Shown: positions 58,534 through 64,000 of the stretch, piece by piece | Numbering within the stretch: the stretch's first letter is position 1 | Layout of the letters: each line of letters begins with the position of its first letter | NCBI RefSeq assembly: GCF_030867095.1 | Contig: NC_081829.1 | Location: forward strand, 54,392,491 to 54,456,490 | DNA: 64,000 nucleotides | DNA from: Alligator mississippiensis | Lineage: Eukaryota > Chordata > Crocodylia > Alligatoridae | Direction: 5' to 3' | The notes under the pieces: model-generated | Databases searched by the model: none | What the model was told of the DNA's origin: nothing | What the model saw: the letters and a program-made list of their open reading frames with translations, nothing else | Translations under genes and position numbers: made by a program

Positions 58534-61493
58534 CCACATGCAAGTATGGCATTAGTGGGAGAATAACTATTCTCCAAGTAGAAACAACAAATGAGCAAGT
58601 GTTTACACACTTTCTCCTGAATAAAAAATGGTGGTTCTAGGAGAAAAATAACCCAACTCCAAGCAGGTAGAAAAGGCTCCTGGGAGAAAGAGAGTTTCTC
58701 CCAACAGAATGGATGAACACTTCCCCATGGCTTAAGTCCTCCTGGGGACCAAGAGGAGTTGAGCTTTGGGGAATACACCCATGCTTTTCAAAGACCAGGA
58801 TCACCTCAGTCTGGAGTAGGCTGTTCTTCCCCTCTTGTAGACAGGCAGGGAAGGGAAGGAGCAGCCACCAGTTCCTCATACACTGTAGTCCCCAGTGTGC
58901 AGAATGAGCACAGAGATTGTGGTATTGTTTAGTCTACTCTGCATTAGGTACTAGGAGGAAGCAGCACTGCAAGTCCTGTGCCCACTTTCATATCAGAGTC
59001 CCAGCTGAGCAGCAGGGATGGGTTTGCAAAGCCAGGGGATCAGAAATAAGACTTTGGGAAGATGTCCACAAGCCTAGTTCCTGGCCAGCAGGGCTTTACA
59101 TGTGGCCCCTGCTATCCACCTGGGCAGCAAGGGTGGGGATTGCAAACCCCGGGGTGGGGGGAGGCAGGGGCCTGGAATCAAGGCCAAGGAAGCTATCCCC
59201 ACACTGATTCATGGCCTGCAGGCTTTAAATACCAGGTGTGCCATTCAGCCGGGCAGCCCACACAGCAATTTAAAAGTGAGGAAGCCGGGTGGGGACTTTG
59301 ATATACCAGATGCCTGAAAAACCCACACAGATAACAATGGTACTTTAAAAAATGTTACATTTTATATTGTTGCCCTCATTTTTTCTTTATATGAATGCAC
59401 ATGTAAAGAAGCCTAAATATATATTTATTACAGACAGATTGCTGGAACTTGGTGCTTGACAAAGATATTTTTGTTACCAAAGAATATCTACAGTCTACTT
59501 ATATAAAGGGTTTTCAAATTAAGCTATTTACATCAACAGATTGTATTTTAAAAATGCCATTGAATTATTTTTCAACTGTTCATATAACATGCACATGAAT
59601 ACCATGAAAGCCACTAATTAAAAATCATTTAAAAAAATATACCAAATGTTTACCAAGAAAGGAATCCAATAACTATGCAGAAATATCCCCTTTGGTAGAA
59701 AGCTATAGATTGGACTATCCCTCCCTTTCTCAAGCCTGCAAATGTATCAGACACCACAGGCTGTGTCAGAAATGGTCTCCTATACCATGCCTGCAATTTT
59801 TTTCCATTTCTCTACTTTTTATAGATTCAATCCTACAGGAGGCTAAATACTTTAATCTCAATCCAGTAGAGCATTCACTTCCACTGAAGTCAATGGGACT
59901 TCTCATCCCCAAAGTTAATCAAATGCTTAAATGTTTGCTTGATCAGGAACAGAGTAACCACCATCTTGCAGGATCAAGTGTCATACTAGGAGCTGCATGA
60001 GTAGGCTTGTTTCTGCATATGTGTAAAAATGGGATCCTGGATATGTATGCTGCTAAAAATATTTAAAGTGTATAAAAGGTGACAATTTTGAAATATGTAA
60101 AATATATTAGAAATGTTGAAAAAATCTAATGTGTTTTAAAAATATATGAAATGTGTTTTCCATATGAGAAAGTAATTGCAATACTCAGCAGAGCCATCAT
60201 CTCACATGTGCAATTCATACTCACAAGGCACAATAATTTAAGAACATCTGTTACTTCTATGCATAATATTTTACAGATTTCTTTTTGGAATCAAACACGC
60301 AATTACTACATTTTGTTTTCCACTTCAAAGTAATTTAAAACACAGAGTATAATATGTGCTTAGAATATACATTTCTTGCCAAGATTTTTTAAAAGATTTA
60401 TTTTGTTTATCCTTTTTGCTTGCTAAAAATGCAAAAATAACAAACTTTAGTACTGCCCCCTTCTGGGATGTTTTATAAGAAATCACAGCAGAAAATATTT
60501 AAAATTGCTTTCTATAACAGGTTAAGAATTCTATATTTCTTCTAATAATGTTTTAAATATATTTTGGTGTACATCAAGAATCTCCAATTTTTTTTATTAA
60601 TAGAGACAAGAGCATGTAATTTCATTTACTAAACAAATAATGTATGCATATTTATCAGATTAATTATAGCAGAAATATTGGAAAGAAAAAAAATGCCTAG
60701 CCCCTATCCTTCTTTCACCAGCATAAATGATAATATTTTAACCTGTCACTGAATTTGAATTATTAAGTACTCTAATATAGATACCTTTAGGAAGTAGTGG
60801 AACCCTTGTTTTGGAACATATCATTCAACAGCATGTTCAGACACATAGCTGCTACCAAAAAAGTCTTGAAAGCAGATATTTAATATTCACAGTATCATGC
60901 TGTAAAAAAAGGGTTTCTCTTTTTTTTTCTCCCAAGCAATGGATATATTTTTCTAAAATGTGATATAAAATTGTCTTAGAAATGGAAGTGCATTGCTACT
61001 TATTGATGAAGATAAGAACATTTTCACATTTGTTATGTTAGTTGCATGGTCTATACGTTTTTAAGAATATTATTATACTTGTATAACTTGACAGTTGACA
61101 ATAACCACTTTACAAGTTTTTAAAAATGTATTTTAACATCACATAATTAACTAACCTAATGAACTAAAACACTATTTTTAACTTTAGAGCATCTTTAATA
61201 TGAGCTATGTTCCCAGTTCTTAGTATGGTCAAATCAGTTGCTAAGATTAACAGATGAAAAGGTATTAACAGGTAAAATAGCTTGGCAAGAAAGGAGGTAC
61301 ACTTTGCATTCTAAGTATTTGTATCTATCCAGATTAAAATTAATTTCAAAATCTCCCTACACACAAAACCCAAAATTATCATTGACATGGCGAACAGCCA
61401 AAAGGACAGTCTTACCGTTGATAGTTCACTACATCCTAGCAAACTGTAATAATCTTCCATGTCCTCTAGTCTGTAGTTCAAAATCGCATCCAT
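40253..61493 (-). CDS. DNAJC12: DNAJC12, J-domain co-chaperone (five coding exons)
   Basis: The exons 61493-61416, 53524-53446, 49431-49292, 43464-43263 and 40347-40253 (78, 79, 140, 202 and 95 bp) join without shift into 197 codons and a TGA. All introns have AG acceptors and GT donors. The product has an N-terminal J domain (about residues 13-80, HPD in exon 2), a charged and poorly conserved middle, and a conserved C-terminal block, WHLRFRW...KFRNYEI. In mammals the protein is a cytosolic type III Hsp40 that assists Hsc70 in folding the aromatic amino-acid hydroxylases PAH, TH and TPH, and its loss causes hyperphenylalaninaemia with neurological disease. The length is close to the human 198. 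The gene appears intact. Confidence 0.97.
40348..43262 (-). other. DNAJC12 intron 4
   Basis: 2.9 kb, AT-rich. Contains a hAT-like copy at 41778-42205 and a dispersed TTGACTTGAATGG motif at about 40857-40870. No other exon was seen. Confidence 0.7.
41778..42205. mobile_element. hAT-like non-autonomous element in DNAJC12 intron 4
   Basis: Begins CAGGGCTGGGCAAAACATGG and ends near GACCCCTG. The inverted match is weak, but the start is typical of hAT elements. It is a GC-rich body in an AT-rich intron. The overlapping frames are compositional. Confidence 0.45.
43263..43464 (-). CDS. DNAJC12: DNAJC12 coding exon 4
   Basis: Encodes SMHWAVTNKKDQMLE and then a Ser/Glu/Asn-rich, low-conservation linker of about 50 residues (QQPENSKEG, REQEDSETSD, NPQSPKNPDSP). 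The acceptor is TTTATTCAG and the donor AA|GTAAGT, phase 1. The linker is expected to be disordered. Confidence 0.94.
45922..46875 (+). repeat. 5' LTR of the intron-3 retrotransposon
   Basis: Starts TGTCGCAGAGCACTTAGG and ends CCCATGACA. A TATAAA is at 46094-46099. The right half has tandem, diverged units of the type GACCCCAGCGCCAGAGAGGG (46376-46515) that vary in number between the two LTR copies. No clear AATAAA was seen. Confidence 0.85.
46880..46897 (+). other. Primer-binding site for tRNA-Gly
   Basis: TGGTGCATTGGCCGAGAA follows the LTR after four bases. It is complementary, with one or two mismatches, to the 3' end of tRNA-Gly(GCC) plus CCA (reverse complement ...CGGCCAATGCACCA). Confidence 0.82.
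47107..48066 (+). pseudogene. Coiled-coil reading frame (gag position) of the LTR retrotransposon
   Basis: From ATG 47107 a single phase runs about 320 codons with no frameshift. It is broken by five stops: TGA 47236, TAG 47422, TAA 47596, TGA 47929 and TAG 48034. At least three of the stops can be read as one-base changes of Arg or Gln codons. The residues are rich in Glu, Lys, Gln and Leu with heptad spacing throughout (for example LEHELEMVKSQKE, LQEELEG, LEKEVEAKNKECDKLRTQLQ), predicting a long parallel coiled coil. There is no zinc knuckle or capsid motif. It sits where gag is expected, about 210 nt after the primer site. The deletion at 48067 removes its end. The protein family was not recognised. 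Confidence 0.72.
48068..48540 (+). repeat. Truncated 3' LTR of the intron-3 retrotransposon
   Basis: Matches 46376-46875 of the 5' LTR, including the GACCCCGGYGCCAGAGAGGG units and the shared end TAGGGGTAAYGYGGCCATCMT. It lacks about 90 bp found in the 5' copy (about 46525-46605) and has extra AGAGCCCAGGCACCAGTG units. The left half with the TATA box is gone. Confidence 0.85.
48853..49025. mobile_element. MITE related to 39768-39970
   Basis: GGCCACATCCACACGAGATG at the left is an inverted match of the right end (CATTTCATGTAGATGTGACC), continued by GCTGACTGC and GCAGTCAGC. It shares the CTACTGCACAGTAAC words of the other copy. Confidence 0.78.
49292..49431 (-). CDS. DNAJC12: DNAJC12 coding exon 3
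   Basis: Encodes the J-domain helix III/IV part, ENFQKLQQAKEILTNEESRA, then RYDYWRQSK and IPFQQWEALSDSIKT. The acceptor is TTTCTAG. The donor is ACG|GTTGGC, a poor match to GTRAGT. Reading through it adds 26 codons before a stop near 49212. Confidence 0.95.
51130..51450. repeat. Degenerate tandem repeat with a period of about 100 bp
   Basis: Roughly three copies of a unit with CAGACCAGGGATCCCCGGTC, a GGAAAGGAAC-like segment and CCCCTCCCAGACCAGTCTGG. All three forward phases stay open for about 70-148 codons, which reflects the repeat and not coding. A related word pattern occurs near 58780-58830. Confidence 0.6.
52253..52803. mobile_element. hAT-like element in DNAJC12 intron 2
   Basis: The right end reads as AGGCCTGTCCAACTTCTAAG on the minus strand, nearly the same as the left end of the hAT at 11052. 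The left end CAGCACTAAACACCTGACAG is decayed. The interior is GC-rich. Confidence 0.55.
53446..53524 (-). CDS. DNAJC12: DNAJC12 coding exon 2
   Basis: Encodes VEQIQAEFK, TKALECHPDKHPGNSKA and one base of the next codon. The HPD tripeptide needed to stimulate Hsp70 ATPase is present. The acceptor is TCTATTTAG and the donor GTATGT, phase 1. It is too short to stand out as an open frame. Confidence 0.95.
53677..54256 (-). mobile_element. Tigger-like (pogo/TcMar) non-autonomous transposon, copy 2
   Basis: Flanked by TA (53675-53676 and 54257-54258), with ends CAGGCAGTTCTCTGACTTAT and, inverted, CAGGCAGTCCTCGACTTACA. On the minus strand a 75-codon frame (54136-53909) has QTSLDTFFKKADKTPEK followed by Lys/Pro repeats of the type KTPEK, KNPSK, KSPAK. 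This is the same tail as in copy 1 at 10145-10691. It lies in DNAJC12 intron 2 in the sense direction. Confidence 0.87.
56063..56113. repeat. 22-bp inverted repeat, 7-nt loop
   Basis: CCCTGGTGCTGAAACACGTG plus GC pairs with the inverted copy GCCACATGTTTCAGCACCAG plus GG, with a single mismatch. Confidence 0.85.
56190..56440. repeat. C-rich minisatellite, unit about 55-60 bp
   Basis: Several diverged copies of CCCCCAACCCCTGCYGYGGY followed by CCCCTCCCCCYRCCAGYCCC. It is strongly strand-asymmetric (C-rich on plus). Confidence 0.75.
56460..56670. repeat. Minisatellite, unit about 40 bp (two 20-bp halves)
   Basis: Alternating halves CCCCTGTTGGGGGGCTGAA and CCCTTTGTGTGGGGGCCAAA occur about five times. 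Each half is partly self-complementary (CCCC...GGGG), so the array can form serial hairpins. Confidence 0.8.
57651..61415. other. Right part of DNAJC12 intron 1, no gene
   Basis: 57651-59300 is GC-moderate with repeat-like words. 59300-61400 is AT-rich. A dispersed motif, CCACTGAAGTCAATGGGACT, occurs at 59881-59900. Confidence 0.5.
58503..58531. repeat. (AC)n microsatellite, 14 units
   Basis: Uninterrupted CA/AC run. It explains the CVCVCV frame on the minus strand. Confidence 0.97.
61416..61493 (-). CDS. DNAJC12: DNAJC12 coding exon 1
   Basis: Encodes 26 residues starting MDAILNYR and including the start of the J domain, DYYSLLGC. The start context has A at -3 and G at +4, a strong Kozak context, and no in-frame alternative is needed. 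The donor is ACG|GTAAGA, phase 0. Confidence 0.96.
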
Positions 61494-61760
61494 TTGGACT
61501 AAGCAAGCAGTGTTTTCTTCAACAGCTGAGACTCAACAAGTGTAAAATAGAAACTTTCGCTAGAGATCTCACACACTTGCTTAAAGGTAACACTGGCAAA
61601 AGTGTTATTGACAGTCAGGTCTGAGGCTGAGTGCTACGCTTTTTAATACTGTGAAATGTCATATGAGACTCCTGAATTCCCCTGCTTTCATTGGTTCTTT
61701 AGATGATGACAGTATGGTTGCACAGGTTGTATAACTGCAGTGCTCCCTGGGATTTGTAGT
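61494..61760 (-). promoter_or_regulatory. Probable DNAJC12 promoter with CCAAT and ZNF143-type site
   Basis: Reading the minus strand upstream of the start codon, a CCAAT box is at 61694-61690 and ACTACAAATCCCAGGGAGCA at 61760-61741. The latter follows the ZNF143/SBS pattern ACTACAATTCCCAGMATGC over its core. The ATG lies about 250 nt downstream. The region is not CpG-rich and has no clear TATA box. The transcription start is inferred only. Confidence 0.5.
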
Positions 61761-62157
61761 TGTCAAAGTCACATAAACACATTCAACTGTGAGATCTGCC
61801 TGCAGTGCAAAAGCATCCAGGATACCAAATAAAATCTGACTGTCATCATAGATCTAAATTCTGACAGTGTAATATATATGCTAAATTTTAAATACATACT
61901 TAGGTGCTTTGCTAGATTAGGGCCTATAACTATCACTGCTTGAATTATAATTTTGTGCCTCAACTTTGAAAGAAAAAAATATGCATTTTGTATTGAAAAA
62001 ACCAGAGACCACAGGATTGCTAATTTTCAAGAGTGAAATCCCAGCCCCACTGAAGTCCACAGGAGTTTTGCCATCAGCTTGAACAGATCAGTGTAAAATT
62101 CTGACCCTTTGCCTCAAGCCACACAAGCTACAAAAATAAATTATTAATTATCACAGA
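61761..62157. other. Intergenic DNA upstream of DNAJC12
   Basis: AT-rich. Contains a dispersed motif, GTGAAATCCCAGCCCCACTG, at 62034-62053, of the same palindromic family as 48580 and 59881. Confidence 0.5.
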
Positions 62158-62640
62158 ATTTCATAGATTTCATAGACATTAGGGCTGGAAGGGACCTCGG
62201 AAGATCATCGAGTCCAGCCCCCCGCCCAAAGGGCAGGACGTCAGCTGGGGTCATAGGATCCCAGCAAGATAAGCATCCAGTTTCATCTTGAAGGTGTTCA
62301 ATGAAAGTGCTTGAACAACCTCCGGCGGCAGGCTGTTCCAGACCTTGGGGGCTCGGACAGTAAAGAAATTCTTCCTTATGTCCAGCCTGAAACGATCTTG
62401 TAGTAGTTTGTGACCATTCGTCCTCGTCATCCCTTGGGGCGCTCTGGTGAACAAACGTTCCCCCAGATACTGGTGATCACCCCTGATAAACTTGTAGGTG
62501 GCCATCAGATCACCCCTGAGCCTGCGCTTTTCCAGGCTAAAGAGCCCCAGGGCTCTCAGCCTGTCATCGTAGGGTCTGCTTCCCTGACCCCTGATCATGC
62601 GCGTGGCTCTTCTCTGGACTCTCTCAAGCAATTTGTTATA
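62158..62640 (-). mobile_element. CR1 LINE 3' end, 5'-truncated, least decayed copy
   Basis: The minus-strand frame 62631-62251 encodes the last 126 residues of CR1 ORF2 (MLERVQRRATRMIRGQ, LFSLEKRRLRGDL, YLGERLFTRAPQG, KVWNSLPPEVVQ, AYLAGIL) without a break. The 3' UTR and the TCTATGAAATC tail follow to 62158. Truncation at about 62640 is typical of incomplete reverse transcription. Confidence 0.93.
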
Positions 62641-63410
62641 GGGTTTTCTGCATTAGTTTTGTACCCCACAAAATTCAACCTATCAAAACAGGACTGGGGG
62701 CCTGGACACTTCTTTTCCTTTTATGTTAAATATCCTCCTATTTTTATAATATCTCTCTAGACCAAGATTTTAATGGAATTAAAAATTGATGCAGGTTGGG
62801 GGTGGGGATTGGATACATAATTGCTGTGAATGTGTTACTACATACACTTTGTTTTGGACACAATTACCTCGTAAACTGATAGCACATGCTTCAATAAACA
62901 TAGAGGTACTTAAATAAATCTGTGGAAGATTTATTTAACTGAGAGCAGTTTAGGGCTACTTCTGACCCCTTAACAATGATTCTTCCGCAATCGCTTTTTG
63001 TATTTATAACCATACTAATTTAATTATGACACTATAAATAGTTTTTTCCCATGCTTTTATCTAACTACATGTGATTTTTTGTTTGAAATCTTTCACAATA
63101 AAATATCCAGTTGTAGCATAAATTAAGATAGTGAAATATGGTGGAAAAAGAAGAAGAAAAAGAAAGAATGCTGTAAGATAACAAAATGACAATATACAAC
63201 TCATATCATTATTGAAAAGATTTAAATGTGTTAAAATTACAACTATACATTCTCATAAGAAGTTGAAAAATGTATTTGCTTGTTTAAAAAAAATACTTGG
63301 AAAGGCTCAACAGTCAAGGAAAGCCAAGACAAATTGAGGCAATAGATCGAAACTTAAATGAAGCAAATTTAGATTAAGTCTTTTAAAAAAAGCTCTAAGA
63401 AAAGTAGGAC
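62641..63410. other. AT-rich intergenic DNA
   Basis: No feature recognised. Confidence 0.5.
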
Positions 63411-63585
63411 AATGAAACAAACTGTCTGGAAAAATGTCAACATTTCCTTCACTGGACATTTTCAAGAAGAAGCTGGATATGCACCTATATGGGATTGCTT
63501 AGAAATGACAATTCCCGCATATGTGCAAGGGTTGAATTAGCTAACCTTTTAAGTCCCTTCCAAACCTATAATTGATTTTATATTC
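63411..63585 (+). mobile_element. Old CR1 3' end fragment
   Basis: Contains AAACTGTCTGGAAA, TTTTCAAGAAGAAGCTGGAT and CTTTTAAGTCCCTTCCAAAC, recognisable as CR1 3' UTR and ORF2 end in strongly diverged form. Confidence 0.6.
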
Positions 63586-63689
63586 AATACATTTGAAGAA
63601 AGAATAAAACCAAGGAAAGTGTAGAACCTGTACTGAATGGAAAACTAACAAAGGACAATCTAGAGAAGGCTGAAATGTTTAATACCTTC

Positions 63690-64000
63690 TGTCGCACAGC
63701 ACTTAGGTGCCCTGCTCCTAAAGAGGGGAAACTGCTAGGAAAAGAGCCCTAGCAGTGAGTAAGGAGCCCAGCTGTTGATCACCAGGGCAACCAGAATAGT
63801 TAGTGCCCACACCTGCCGGCGGTCAGCTGATTGAAAGGGGCAGGGCCTGGCTCCCTTATAAATCCTAGGGGCTGAAGCCAGGAACAGTTTCCTACCAGCA
63901 CCCAGGGGGGAATGAGCTCTTCTGGAGCAAAGCTGAGCAGAGTGACCTGACCGCAGGTACAACCCAAGCCGGCTAAAGGGTGGAGTATCCCTGGGGTGTT
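63690..64000 (+). mobile_element. Start of a second copy of the TGTCGC LTR family, cut by the window end
   Basis: Begins TGTCGCACAGCACTTAGGTG and follows the 5' LTR at 45922 with small indels, including the TATAAA at 63857-63862. The rest lies outside the window, so whether it is a solo LTR or a full element cannot be seen. Confidence 0.87.

Larger units (their letters stand above)
53525..61415 (-). other. DNAJC12 intron 1
   Basis: 7.9 kb. Contains the Tigger copy, GC-rich repeats and minisatellites between 55800 and 57650, a CA microsatellite and AT-rich DNA at 59300-61400. No alternative first exon was recognised. Confidence 0.7.

Noticed and set aside
61238-61624. 128-codon plus-strand frame upstream and across DNAJC12 exon 1
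   Set aside because: It is the antisense shadow of exon 1 with AT-rich flanks. The minus-strand exon is clearly the coding one.

Overview
The window is vertebrate nuclear DNA from a non-avian sauropsid, most likely a crocodilian. The evidence is many CR1 LINE 3' ends of the sauropsid type, hAT and Tigger DNA transposon remnants, a class I endogenous retrovirus, intron-bearing coding sequence and an isolated eukaryotic tRNA gene. No bacterial or organellar features are present. Most of the 64 kb is non-coding, and most long open frames are retroelement remnants or chance frames in GC-rich repeats.

The one clear protein-coding gene is DNAJC12, on the minus strand. It has five coding exons (61493-61416, 53524-53446, 49431-49292, 43464-43263, 40347-40253) that join in frame into 197 codons plus a stop. 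It keeps the J-domain HPD motif and the conserved C-terminal KFRNYEI tail. Its upstream flank holds a CCAAT box and a ZNF143-type site. The exon 3 splice donor is weak. An intact tRNA-Ser(TGA) gene with a T8 terminator lies at 17415-17496, beside a CpG-rich stretch and about 23 kb downstream of the DNAJC12 stop.

From left to right: a 5'-truncated CR1 (1-1360); AT-rich intergenic DNA with hAT-like and CR1 pieces; a candidate 1.5-kb solo LTR inside an older CR1 (5994-7499 in 5870-7825); hAT (8229-8609) and Tigger (10145-10691) elements; a hAT split by CR1 (11052-11479); a candidate minus-strand solo LTR (12121-13156); the CpG island and tRNA-Ser (16930-17520); a complete but inactivated gammaretrovirus-like provirus (20899-29446) with two 572-bp LTRs, a tRNA-Arg primer site, gag, pro-pol and env; a degenerate DIRS-like RT/RNase H fragment (about 32800-33790, minus); a U2 snRNA pseudogene (35770-35888, minus); and CR1 and palindromic MITEs (37140-39970).

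DNAJC12 then fills 40253-61493. Intron 3 contains an internally deleted LTR retrotransposon (45922-48540) with TACTC target-site duplications, a tRNA-Gly primer site and a long decayed coiled-coil reading frame. Intron 2 contains a second Tigger copy. Intron 1 contains GC-rich minisatellites. Beyond the gene lie another CR1 (62158-62640, minus) and the start of another copy of the intron-3 LTR family (63690 to the window end).

The most unusual items are the coiled-coil LTR element, the PCNA-box tail kept by both Tigger copies, the weak DNAJC12 donor, the ZNF143-like promoter site, and the tRNA/DNAJC12 linkage, which may be ancient.
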